In this document: positions 9,218 to 17,344 of the stretch, piece after piece
Numbering within the stretch: position 1 is the stretch's first letter
Layout of the letters: every line of letters starts with the position of its first letter
Source: JBQTHP01 sp052389755
GTDB lineage: Bacteria; Pseudomonadota; Gammaproteobacteria; Steroidobacterales; Steroidobacteraceae
DNA: 25,464 nt
Assembly (NCBI GenBank): GCA_052389755.1
Contig: JBQTHP010000167.1
Location: 1-25,464, forward strand
Reading direction: 5' to 3'
Translations under genes and position numbers: made by a program
Notes under the pieces: generated by a model
What the model was told of the DNA's origin: nothing
What the model saw: only the letters and a program-made list of their open reading frames with translations
The model's database searches: none

Positions 9218-11052
9218 GCCGTTATCGCCATTCAATGCCGTTCGGTGCGGAGCTCACTGACGAGGGTCGCGCGCGGTTTCGGCTCTGGGCGCCTTCGGCG
9301 AGAGAGGTGGAGCTGCTGCTCGAAGATCGCCCATTCGTCATGCGCCGGGACGAGGACGGCTGGTACGAGCTCGTAACGGATGCGGCGCGCGCCGGCAGCC
9401 GCTATCGGTATCGCATCGACGGCGATCTGCAGGTGCCGGATCCCGCGTCGCGCTTCAATCCGGACGACGTTCACGCGGCGAGCGCGGTGGTCGACCCGCT
9501 CGAGTTCGACTGGGACGAAGGCGCCTGGCGCGGCCGGCTGTGGCACGAAGCCGTCGTGTACGAGCTGCACGTCGGCGCGTTCTCGCCGGAAGGCACGTTC
9601 GCCGGCGTCGAGCGCAGGCTCGATCACCTCGTCGAGCTCGGCATCACCGTCATCGAGCTCATGCCTGTCGCGGACTTCCCGGGCAAACGCGGCTGGGGCT
9701 ACGACGGCGTGCTGCCCTTCGCGCCCGAGGCGAGCTACGGCACGCCGAACGAGCTGAAGGCGCTCATCGCCGCCGCGCACCGGCGCGGCCTCGCGGTGAT
9801 GCTCGACGTCGTCTACAACCACTTCGGCCCCGATGGTAACTACCTCCACGCCTACGCGAAGCCGTTCTTCACGGAGCGGCATCACACGTCATGGGGTGCC
9901 GCGATCAACTTCGACGGCGACGGCAGCCGCATCGTGCGCGATTTCTTCATTCACAACGCGCTCTACTGGCTCGAGGAATACCGCTTCGACGGCCTGCGGT
10001 TCGATGCGGTCCATGCGGTGCACGACGACGGCACGCCCGACTTCTTCGAGGAGATGGCGGCGACGCTGCGCGCCGGACCCGGGCGCGAACGCCCGATCCA
10101 TCTCGTGCTCGAGAATCACGCGAACGAATCGCATTACCTCGGCGCACCCGGGGCGCCGAAGACCTTCGATGCGCAGTGGGACGACGACACCCATCATTGC
10201 CTGCACACGATCCTCACCGGCGAGCGCGACGGATACTACGTCGACTACGCGGAAGCCCCGCACGCACTGTTGTGCCGGGCGCTGGCCGAAGGCTTCGCCT
10301 ATCAAGGCGAGTTGTCCGCGCACGCGGGCGGAGAACCACGTGGCGAGCGCAGCGCGCACCTGCCGCCGACCGCGTTCGTGCCGTTCCTGCAGAACCACGA
10401 CATGGTCGGCAACCGCGCCCACGGGGACCGCTTGTGCAGCCAGGTGGAGAACGACGCGGCGCTGCTCGCGGCGACGGCGCTGCTGCTGCTGGCGCCCGCA
10501 CCACCCATGCTCTTCATGGGCGAGGAATGGGCGGCATCGACGCCCTTCCCGTACTTCTGCGATTTCGGACCCGACCTCGCGAAAGCCGTACGCGAGGGAC
10601 GCCGCAAGGAGTTTGCGCGCTTCGAACGCTTCCGCGACGAAGCCCTCTGGCGCACCGTCCCCGATCCCTGCGCGCCGGAGACGTTCGCCGCGGCGCGGCT
10701 CGACTGGACACTACTGCAGAAGCCGCGTCACGAGAGATGGCTCGACCAGTACCGGCGCCTGCTCGCGCTTCGCCATCGCGAGATCGTGCCGCGCATCCCC
10801 GGCATGTCGAGCGGCACGTGCACGCACATCGAGCAGAACGGTGCGTTTTCGGTGGACTGGGTCGATGCGCAGCGCAGCCGTCTGCGCGTGCTCGCGAATC
10901 TCACGCCCGCCGCCGTACCCCTCGTCGGCCGCGCCGCGGGGCGGCTCATCTTCTCGACCCATCCGAACATCCGCGGCACGACGTCGCGCAACGAGCTGTC
11001 GCCCTGGAGTGTGACGTGGCTGCTCGAGCGTGCACATGAGAGGCACGGTTGA
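9214..11052 (+). CDS. treZ: Malto-oligosyltrehalose trehalohydrolase TreZ
   Basis: TreZ hydrolyses the bond that attaches terminal trehalose to a malto-oligosaccharide and so releases free trehalose. The 612-residue protein has an N-terminal CBM48-like domain (about 8-100, RFRLWAPSA) and a GH13 barrel with YELHVGAFSPEGTF (116-129), D264 (LRFDAVHAVHD), E300 (LVLENHANE) and D396 (FLQNHDMVGNR). The block WGYDGVLPFAPEASYGTP is typical of TreZ. It starts at a GTG overlapping the treS stop and is the last gene of the operon. The usual partner TreY, which makes the substrate, is not in the window. The next gene is convergent 30 bp away, so treY does not follow directly. Confidence 0.95.
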   Translation: MSRYRHSMPFGAELTDEGRARFRLWAPSAREVELLLEDRPFVMRRDEDGWYELVTDAARAGSRYRYRIDGDLQVPDPASRFNPDDVHAASAVVDPLEFDWDEGAWRGRLWHEAVVYELHVGAFSPEGTFAGVERRLDHLVELGITVIELMPVADFPGKRGWGYDGVLPFAPEASYGTPNELKALIAAAHRRGLAVMLDVVYNHFGPDGNYLHAYAKPFFTERHHTSWGAAINFDGDGSRIVRDFFIHNALYWLEEYRFDGLRFDAVHAVHDDGTPDFFEEMAATLRAGPGRERPIHLVLENHANESHYLGAPGAPKTFDAQWDDDTHHCLHTILTGERDGYYVDYAEAPHALLCRALAEGFAYQGELSAHAGGEPRGERSAHLPPTAFVPFLQNHDMVGNRAHGDRLCSQVENDAALLAATALLLLAPAPPMLFMGEEWAASTPFPYFCDFGPDLAKAVREGRRKEFARFERFRDEALWRTVPDPCAPETFAAARLDWTLLQKPRHERWLDQYRRLLALRHREIVPRIPGMSSGTCTHIEQNGAFSVDWVDAQRSRLRVLANLTPAAVPLVGRAAGRLIFSTHPNIRGTTSRNELSPWSVTWLLERAHERHG

Positions 11053-11074
11053 GAAGAAACTCGGATGGCTGGCG

Positions 11075-11092
11075 GCCGGCGTTCAAGCCGGC
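11075..11092. terminator. Short palindrome between convergent genes
   Basis: GCCGGC (11075-11080), a 6-nt loop GTTCAA and GCCGGC (11087-11092) lie between the treZ stop and the convergent gene, whose stop codon is in the loop. The stem is only 6 bp and has no T-run, so its role as a two-way terminator is a weak inference from position. Confidence 0.25.
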
Positions 11093-11508
11093 GGCGCGGA
11101 TCTTCTTTTCGCCAACGTCATCCCAGCGAACAAGCCCAACACCGCACCGCCTATGAATGCTGCCGCCGCTGCGAGAAAAATGGGAGTCAAGATGGGTGCA
11201 GCGTGGTGGTCCATGATGATAATCGGGTCTTCCGGAGTCGAGTTGCCGATCTGCGCCGTGTACGTGAACTGCGTGCCGGAGTAGTTCGCACAGATCTTGT
11301 AGCCCGCGCTGCCGAGAGGAGCGACGACTATGGGCTGTGGTGCCGGTTGGCCGCCGTCGCAGAGCGCGTTGGGGTCGCTGACGGTGACAGTGAGCGTGTC
11401 ATTCTGATCATCATTGTGAAAAGAGACCTTATGGGCGTCCTTTTTCTTGCCGAACGTCGTGTGTGTCTTGCCATCTTGCTGAGTGATCCTGATATCGAGC
11501 CTTGCCAT
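11083..11508 (-). CDS. Small beta-rich protein with C-terminal membrane anchor, unknown function
   Basis: I do not recognise this family. The 141-residue protein has a predicted beta-rich domain (1-100) with IRITQQDGKT, FGKKKD, VSFHND, LC (C50), VVAPLG, IC (C73), FTYTAQ and EDPIII, then one hydrophobic segment (about 106-132, rich in Ala and Gly) and a basic tail AKRRSAPPA. There is no signal peptide, so it may be tail-anchored with the domain in the cytoplasm, although the basic tail would argue for the reverse orientation. The strand pattern resembles a cupredoxin-like sandwich without copper ligands; this is only an impression. The start is fixed by AGGGGGAG 5-6 nt before the ATG; the frame is open further upstream. 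It is a paralogue of the gene at 11610-11915. Confidence 0.75.
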   Translation of the reverse strand: MARLDIRITQQDGKTHTTFGKKKDAHKVSFHNDDQNDTLTVTVSDPNALCDGGQPAPQPIVVAPLGSAGYKICANYSGTQFTYTAQIGNSTPEDPIIIMDHHAAPILTPIFLAAAAAFIGGAVLGLFAGMTLAKRRSAPPA

Positions 11509-11609
11509 GGTCGCTCCCCCTGTTTTTCGTTGCGATTCTTTTGAGCGCATGCTCCCCTGCATCAACTTCACGACATATCTGCATCCCCGCGCACACCTCG
11601 ACTACATGT

Positions 11610-11915
11610 TCACTCGATGATGATGATCGGATCCTCAGGCAGCAAACCCTTGAGTTGCGCCGTGTACTTGACCTCCGTGCCTTTCTCACAGTCCCGACAG
11701 ATGGTTAATACCCGGTGGCCCCCAGGGGCTACGAAGAAGCTTGTAATCGAAACGCCGTTCTCGCAGAGCACGTTGTCCCGGTTAAGGCCGATCGTGAGCT
11801 CCCTGTTCGACTCGTTGTGGAAGACGACTTCCTTGTCCTTTTTTGCTCCGAACCTGGACTGCGTCTTGCCGTTCGCCTGAGAGATTCTGATATTGAATGG
11901 ATTAGCGAGAATCAT
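11610..11915 (-). CDS. Small soluble beta-rich protein, paralogue of the neighbour, unknown function
   Basis: I do not recognise this family. The 101-residue protein shares with its neighbour the ordered blocks IRISQANGKT, FGAKKD, VVFHNE, LT, LC (C51), FVAPGG, TIC (C73), GTEVKYTAQ and PEDPIIII at the C-terminus. It lacks the membrane anchor and ends straight after the last strand; an extra Cys (C76) follows C73. The start at MILANPF is chosen because AGGAG lies 8 nt upstream; a GTG three codons earlier overlaps that site. It begins 23 bp after the stop of the cyclase gene on the same strand, so the cyclase and both small genes probably share a transcript. The shared blocks suggest tandem duplication followed by gain or loss of the anchor. 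Confidence 0.75.
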   Translation of the reverse strand: MILANPFNIRISQANGKTQSRFGAKKDKEVVFHNESNRELTIGLNRDNVLCENGVSITSFFVAPGGHRVLTICRDCEKGTEVKYTAQLKGLLPEDPIIIIE

Positions 11916-11938
11916 GGTTGCCACTCCTGGATTGTTGT

Positions 11939-14197
11939 TCAGAGCCGCCTTCTAATCTCTCCTAACTCTGGCGCCGCCCGCATCAGATTCTCCGGGTACC
12001 CGAGCTGCCGCGCGCGCCTCGCGTGAGTCAGAGCCGCTGCTGCGTCGCCGAGGCCGAGTTCGGCCAGCGCAACGTAGTACTGCGCGTAGAAGTTTCTTCC
12101 TCCCTCCGCCACCGCCATCGCAATGGATCGCCGGGCACGCTCCCGCTCACCGAGTCGCGTCGCATAATACGCCGCCTGTGCCTGGTTCACTGCATGCCTC
12201 GGATTTACGCCGAGCTCGCCGTCCGCCAGGTCGAGCGCGCGTCGGTAGGACTGTTTGGCCTCTTCAGGCCGCGAATCGAACAGTTGTGCATCCGCGAGAT
12301 TCCCCCACAACCGATGATCGGACGGAGCGAACTCGATCGCCTTGCGGAACATGTTTGCCGCATCGCCATAACGCCCGAGGTAGTAGTGCACGGTGCCCGT
12401 GTTCGCGTAGCTCGCCCGGCGCGGCTCCAAAGCGAGCGAGCGAGCAAAGGCGTCGGCCGCCTTTTCGAAATTGCCCATGAGCAGGTGTGCGCCTCCCAGA
12501 TTGCTCAACGCATCCGGGTTGTCCGGCGTGAGGGCGGTGGCCCGCTCGAATGCGGGGATGCCGTCAGCGGGGCGTCCCTGGTTGAAGAGGAAGTTGCCAT
12601 ATGCAAGGTGCGCGGCGGCGTAGCTCGACTGCGCGGCGATCGCGCGCTGATACGTACGCTCGGCCTCATCCTTCTTGCCGCCCGTCGCCAGTGCCTCGCC
12701 GAGGCCGATCAGCACGTCGGGTGACCGCGGCACCAGCGCCAGTGCGCGCCGATACGACGCTTCCGCCTCTGCCGCATCACCCGTGGCAAGTTGCAGTCTG
12801 CCGACCGCCATGTGCACTTCCTGTGCAGCACTGTCCAGGGCTTCAGCGTTGGCGCATACCTCCTCGGCGGCCGTGACGTGCGCCGGATCCTTCTCGAGCA
12901 GGTAGCGCTCCACGCGGGTCTCGCACAATCCCGCCTGTGCACGGGCGAAGTTCGGCTGCTCCGCGAGTGCGCGCTCGAATAACTGCTCGGCCGATTCCAA
13001 CGTCTTGGCACTCTTCGGCTGTCGCAGATAAAAAAGGCCCTGCAGATAGAAGTCGTACCCCTCGACGCCGCCGCTGCGAGGCTGCAGCGGCAAAAACCTG
13101 GCTCGTTCTCCGAGCACGATCTTGAGCGCGGTGACCACTTGGGCGGCGATCTCGTCCTCAGTGGCAAAGAGATCGGCGGTCCGCGGCTCAAACGCATTGG
13201 ACCAGCGGTTCGACCCGCTCGTCGCCTCGACGAGTTGCGCGGTGACCCGGATGCGGTCCTTCTGTCGCTTGACGCTGCCTTCCACCACGTACTTCACGTC
13301 GAGTTTCCCGGCGATCTCGCTTACATCCAAGCCCCTGCCCTTGAACGCGAACGCGGACGTCCTCGCTGCCACGCGCAGCTCGGGGATCTTCGTCAGCCGA
13401 TTGGACAGCTCTTCGGCGAGTCCCTCGCCGAGGTAGTCGTTGCGTGGATCGCCGCTCATGTTCACAAACGGCAGGACGGCGATCGAGTACGGGGCGGATA
13501 CGGCAGCGCGCGACCCGAGCACGGCGCCGATTCGCTGGGGCACGGAAAGCTCACGCCAAAGAAGGCCAAGCGCAACCGCGGCGACCAATGCAACGATACC
13601 TGCTGCCGCGTGGCGAACCCGTCGCGACGCAACGCGTGAGAAAAGTTCCGATACCGCCGCACCCACACCTGAAGGTTCGGCCGGTAGCACCTCGAACGTC
13701 CTGACGGGCTCGGCGACGTTCTTCACCTGCCGCGTGCCCGCGTCGTTGAAGCGCGCCGGCAGCTTGTGCCTGACTTGATCGAAAACCGAACCCGAGATCA
13801 GCACGCCATCCGGCTTCGCAAGCGACTGCAGTCGTGCGGCGACGTTCACGGCATCACCGAATGCGGTACCGTTTTCCTCGATGACATCGCCCAGATTCAC
13901 GCCGATGCGCAGCTGCATGCGTTGGGCCGGCGGCAGTGGCGCATTCTCTTCGCTCGTGCTCTGCTGAATCGCCAGCGCACACCGGACCGCATTCACGGCA
14001 CTCGGAAACTCAGCCATCAGGCTGTCGCCGACACTGCCGAATTCGTGACCACCGTATTCGGCGACGAGTCGATCGAAGATCGAGCGGCGCAGCTTGAGTT
14101 TCAGGAGCGTGGACTCCTCGTCCATGCCCATCAGCCGGCTGTAGTCGACCACATCGGCAGCGAGAATCGCCGCGATTTTTCGTTCGTGTTCGAGCAT
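11939..14197 (-). CDS. Membrane-anchored class III nucleotidyl cyclase with TolB-like and TPR domains
   Basis: The 752-residue protein combines an N-terminal cytoplasmic class III cyclase domain (about 5-170), one membrane helix (about 197-214, GIVALVAAVALGLLW), a TolB/FlgO-like domain (about 239-335, IAVLPFVNMSGDPRNDYLGEGL) and TPR repeats to the C-terminus. Metal ligands D15 (AADVVDYS) and D58 (GDSLMAEF) are present, as are N118 and R122 (NVAARL). The lysine that usually reads adenine (KxxGD) is G54 here (GSVGDS), while D115 remains in the second specificity position. The C-terminal half would be periplasmic and could sense or bind partners. The ATG at 14197 has GGAG 9 nt upstream; a GTG at 14212 is possible. 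Two small paralogous genes follow on the same strand. Confidence 0.9.
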   Translation of the reverse strand: MLEHERKIAAILAADVVDYSRLMGMDEESTLLKLKLRRSIFDRLVAEYGGHEFGSVGDSLMAEFPSAVNAVRCALAIQQSTSEENAPLPPAQRMQLRIGVNLGDVIEENGTAFGDAVNVAARLQSLAKPDGVLISGSVFDQVRHKLPARFNDAGTRQVKNVAEPVRTFEVLPAEPSGVGAAVSELFSRVASRRVRHAAAGIVALVAAVALGLLWRELSVPQRIGAVLGSRAAVSAPYSIAVLPFVNMSGDPRNDYLGEGLAEELSNRLTKIPELRVAARTSAFAFKGRGLDVSEIAGKLDVKYVVEGSVKRQKDRIRVTAQLVEATSGSNRWSNAFEPRTADLFATEDEIAAQVVTALKIVLGERARFLPLQPRSGGVEGYDFYLQGLFYLRQPKSAKTLESAEQLFERALAEQPNFARAQAGLCETRVERYLLEKDPAHVTAAEEVCANAEALDSAAQEVHMAVGRLQLATGDAAEAEASYRRALALVPRSPDVLIGLGEALATGGKKDEAERTYQRAIAAQSSYAAAHLAYGNFLFNQGRPADGIPAFERATALTPDNPDALSNLGGAHLLMGNFEKAADAFARSLALEPRRASYANTGTVHYYLGRYGDAANMFRKAIEFAPSDHRLWGNLADAQLFDSRPEEAKQSYRRALDLADGELGVNPRHAVNQAQAAYYATRLGERERARRSIAMAVAEGGRNFYAQYYVALAELGLGDAAAALTHARRARQLGYPENLMRAAPELGEIRRRL

Positions 14198-14235
14198 CGC
14201 ACCCGGCTCCACCCGCCCGGCCGAGTGTAGCGCAG

Positions 14236-14252
14236 GGGTAGTGCGACTGCCC
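14236..14252 (-). terminator. Short hairpin between decarboxylase and cyclase genes
   Basis: GGGTAGT, loop GCG and ACTGCCC form a 7-bp stem with one wobble pair, flanked by AGGGG and CCCCT. It lies downstream of the decarboxylase stop and before the cyclase start, where the four-gene transcript might end. No T-run is seen, so the assignment is weak. Confidence 0.2.
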
Positions 14253-14285
14253 GAATCCCCTACCGGTCGCTTGCCTGTTGTCTTA

Positions 14286-15629
14286 CTACTTCATCGCCCT
14301 CAGCATGGCAGCCACGCTACGGTCCACGTCCGCATTCGTCGTCGCCCACGACGAGACACTGATACGCATCGCCGTCCGCCCCTGCCACACCGTTCCGCCA
14401 CACCAGCAGGTGCCGTCCTCCTGAACCGCAGCGATCACGCGACGCGTCTCCTCGGGTGGTCCGAACGACACGAGCACCTGGTTCAGCACGACGTCGTTGA
14501 GGATCTCGCAGCCGGCCGCGCCCAGCCGGTCGGCGAACCGCCGCGCCGCTGCGCAATCCCGCTCTATCAGCTCGGCGAGCCCGCGCCGTCCCAATGCGCG
14601 CAGCGCCGCCCAGACTTCCACGCCGCGGGCACGGCGCGAGAGCTCCGGAGTGTAGTCGGCGGGATTCCGGTTCGGATTGTCGGTGGGCAGATACTCGGCT
14701 GTCACCGCCATCGCCGCCGGCAGGGCGTCGGCGTCGCGCACGAAGGCGAGCCCGCAGTCGTACGGCACGTTGAGCCACTTGTGCGCGTCAGTGGACCACG
14801 AGTCCGCGAGCTCGACGCCGTCGGCCAGGTGCGCATAGTGCTTCGAGACCTTCGCCCAGATGCCGAATGCGCCGTCGACGTGCAGCCATGCTCCGGAATC
14901 CTTCACACGCCGATGGATGTCGGCGACCGGATCGAACGCGCCGGTGTTCACGTTTCCGGCCTGCACGCACACGATGGCGGGGGCTGCGATCTTCGGTAGC
15001 TTGTCTGCAAGCATGCGGCCCTGTTCATCGACGGGCACGCGCACCACTCGATCGCGCCCCAGGCCGAGGAGGCCGAGCGATTTCAGCAGCGTCGGATGCA
15101 CTTCGTTTCCAACGACGACGGTGATCGGCGGCGCACCGAAGAGGCCGTCCGCTTCGACCGACCATCCGGCGCGCTTCAGCACACGGTGGCGCGCGGCCGC
15201 GAGCGCAGTGAAATTCGCCATGGTCGCGCCCGTCACGAACGCGCCGGCCGTGGATGCCGGCAAGCCGAACAGATCGTTGAGCCATCCGAGCGTGACCTGC
15301 TCGAGATGCGACACACCCGGCGTCGCGACGTACAGCGCGGTGTTCTGGTCCCATGCGCCGGCGAGCCAGTTGGCGGCGAGCGTGACGGGCAGCGCTCCGC
15401 CGATCACGAAGCCGAAGAAACGTGGTCCGGCCATCGCCATCGTCGCGGGACTGACGTATTCGTCGAGCTGCGCAAGCACCTTTGCCGGGTCCGTGGTTTC
15501 TTCGGGCATCGGCACGTTCAGATCGGCGAGACGGCGTACGGCCTGCGGCAGCGGGGCGACCGGCCTGTCTGGCAGCGCCTCGAGATAGCGCACCGCGCGC
15601 CGCGCGGCATCTTCCAGGAGCGACTTCAC
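14286..15629 (-). CDS. PLP-dependent amino acid decarboxylase (group II / aromatic amino acid decarboxylase-like)
   Basis: The 447-residue enzyme should decarboxylate an amino acid with pyridoxal phosphate; the substrate cannot be told. The fold-type I signature is complete: H178 in NEVHPTLLKSL (ring stacking), D252 in HVDGAFG (pyridine N), and the cofactor lysine K284 in STDAHKWLNVPYDCG. N-terminal MAGPRFFGFVIGG and ATPGVSHLEQ are typical of bacterial members. The GTG start is chosen because GGAGGG lies 6 nt upstream and because the start overlaps the stop of the preceding amidohydrolase gene by 4 nt (GTGA). Codons upstream in this frame belong to that gene. It is the last gene of a four-gene minus-strand cluster, so it may use amino acids released by the amidohydrolase. 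Confidence 0.9.
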   Translation of the reverse strand: MKSLLEDAARRAVRYLEALPDRPVAPLPQAVRRLADLNVPMPEETTDPAKVLAQLDEYVSPATMAMAGPRFFGFVIGGALPVTLAANWLAGAWDQNTALYVATPGVSHLEQVTLGWLNDLFGLPASTAGAFVTGATMANFTALAAARHRVLKRAGWSVEADGLFGAPPITVVVGNEVHPTLLKSLGLLGLGRDRVVRVPVDEQGRMLADKLPKIAAPAIVCVQAGNVNTGAFDPVADIHRRVKDSGAWLHVDGAFGIWAKVSKHYAHLADGVELADSWSTDAHKWLNVPYDCGLAFVRDADALPAAMAVTAEYLPTDNPNRNPADYTPELSRRARGVEVWAALRALGRRGLAELIERDCAAARRFADRLGAAGCEILNDVVLNQVLVSFGPPEETRRVIAAVQEDGTCWCGGTVWQGRTAMRISVSSWATTNADVDRSVAAMLRAMK

Positions 15630-17332
15630 GGTTGACCCTCCTTCGCGGCCCCTGACCCACCGCGACGCACGACGCGCCCGGGTTTCGCGCCGGTGTGTTC
15701 GCCGTCTTTCAGAACGTGCACGCCGTTGACGAACACGTGCACCATGCCGCTCGAGTAACGATGCGGAGCGGCGAACGTCGCATGGTCTGAAATCGCCACG
15801 GGATCGAACACGGCGACGTCGGCAAAGCAGCCGGCATCGAGGCAACCGCGGTTCTCGAGCCGGAAGTTCTCGGCCGGCAGACTCGTCAGGCGCCGCACCG
15901 CTTCCTCCAGGGGCATGAGGCGACGATCGCGCGCGTAGTGCCCCAGGAGCCGTGCAAATGCGCCGTATGCGCGCGGATGCACGGCGCGCTGAAGGAATAC
16001 GCCTTCGGGAGCGAGCGACTCGGCGTCCGATCCGATGCTGACCCACGGCTGCGCGAGGCCGAGCCCGACGTTCTCCTCGCTCATCAGGAAATACGCGGTG
16101 TCGACGCGTGAGTGATCTTCCACCACGAGATCCATCGCCGTCTCCTCCGGGCTCTTTCCGCGCATCGCGGCCACTTCGGCCAGCGTCTTGCCGGTGAGCG
16201 GCTTCAACGTCGGATTCCTGAAGCCGATGAACAGCACGCGCTCCGGTGATCCGGCTTCGGCGTAGAGGTTCTCCCACTCCGTCGAGCTCGTACGCATGCT
16301 TTCCGCGACACGCTCGCGGATACCGGGATCCTTCAATCGCTCGACCCAGGCATCCAGACCGCCTTCCTGAACCCACGGCGGCATCGCGGCCGACAGGCCC
16401 GTTGCGCCGGCCGTGTAGGGATACATGTTCGCGGTGATCCGCACGCCCTTCGCCCGCGCCGCCTCGATGCGTGCGATCGCCCGCGCCATCTTCGGCCAGT
16501 TCTCCCGCCCGGCCGCCTTCAGGTGGTAGATCTCGGCCCGGATGCCCGCCTCGCGCGCGATGCGCAGAGTCTCGTCCACGGCCTCGAGAAAACGCCCGCC
16601 CTCGCTGCGCATGTGGGTGACGTAGATGCCGTCGAACTCCGCCGCAACTCTCGAAAGCTCGACGAGCTCTTCGGTGGTGGAGAAACTCGCGGGTACGTAG
16701 ATGAGGGAGCTGCCGACGCCGAGCGCGCCCTCTTCCATCGCACGCCGCACGAGGCCCTTCATCCGCTGCATCGCTTCGGGATCCGGTGCCCGGTTCGTGT
16801 GGCCGAGCTCGTGGATGCGCACGGTCGTCGCGCCGACCAGGGAGGCGACGTTCGTCGAGATGCCGCGCGCGGCGAGCCAGTCGAGATATTCGCCGAGCGT
16901 GGTCCATTCGATCGGATACTTGATGTCCCCCTGCTCGCGCTCTTCTTCGGCTTTCATCGCAGCATTGAGCGGACCCATCGACCAGCCTTCGCCGAAGATC
17001 TCGAGCGTGACACCCTGGCGGATGTCGCTCTGCGAGCGTCCGTCCGCGATCAGCGATTCGGTAGCCCACGACAGCGCGTTGATGAAACCGGGCGCGACGG
17101 CGAGCCCGCGCGCATCGATCCGCGCGTTCGCGGTGGCGCGCGACAGGTCGCCGACGTACACGATGCGATCGCCGCGCACGCCGACATCCGCGTTGCGCGG
17201 CATCGAGCCGCGGCCGTCATACACGGTGCCGCCCCGCAGGATCACGTCGAAATGCTCTCTCGCAACCTGCGGTGTGGCGGCGCAAGCCTGCAGGAGAACG
17301 ACGACGGCAGCGATCCGGCAGGTTCTTTTCAT
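15626..17332 (-). CDS. Lipoprotein amidohydrolase of the N-acyl-D-amino-acid deacylase family, atypical metal site
   Basis: The 568-residue protein belongs to amidohydrolase family 3. Residues 1-17 are a lipoprotein signal with lipobox LQAC (C17), so it is anchored in the envelope. The domain begins with FDVILRGGTVYDGRG and VAPGFIN. Family histidines H240 (YVTHMRSEG) and H270 (IYHLKAAG) and aspartate D436 (IGSDAES) are present, and the C-terminus has GCFADVAVFDP. The usual HxH after PGFID is replaced: the sequence is PGFINALSWA, with L87 and W89 at the His positions, and the GNCG cysteine block is FGEGWS. At most one metal ion may be bound, or the reaction may differ. GTG 17341 is an alternative start three codons upstream. 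It follows the ABC transporter stop by 3-12 nt and overlaps the decarboxylase start by 4 nt. Confidence 0.85.
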   Translation of the reverse strand: MKRTCRIAAVVVLLQACAATPQVAREHFDVILRGGTVYDGRGSMPRNADVGVRGDRIVYVGDLSRATANARIDARGLAVAPGFINALSWATESLIADGRSQSDIRQGVTLEIFGEGWSMGPLNAAMKAEEEREQGDIKYPIEWTTLGEYLDWLAARGISTNVASLVGATTVRIHELGHTNRAPDPEAMQRMKGLVRRAMEEGALGVGSSLIYVPASFSTTEELVELSRVAAEFDGIYVTHMRSEGGRFLEAVDETLRIAREAGIRAEIYHLKAAGRENWPKMARAIARIEAARAKGVRITANMYPYTAGATGLSAAMPPWVQEGGLDAWVERLKDPGIRERVAESMRTSSTEWENLYAEAGSPERVLFIGFRNPTLKPLTGKTLAEVAAMRGKSPEETAMDLVVEDHSRVDTAYFLMSEENVGLGLAQPWVSIGSDAESLAPEGVFLQRAVHPRAYGAFARLLGHYARDRRLMPLEEAVRRLTSLPAENFRLENRGCLDAGCFADVAVFDPVAISDHATFAAPHRYSSGMVHVFVNGVHVLKDGEHTGAKPGRVVRRGGSGAAKEGQP

Positions 17333-17344
17333 GGCGTTCACGCT

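Noticed and set aside
11030..11544. Small plus-strand frames opposite the anchored small protein
   Set aside because: The minus strand has a good ribosome site and a paralogue next door, while the plus frames have neither.
15630..17069. Long upstream extension of the decarboxylase frame (927 codons in all)
   Set aside because: The extension lies within the amidohydrolase gene in another frame, and a GTG with a strong Shine-Dalgarno at 15629 explains the true start.
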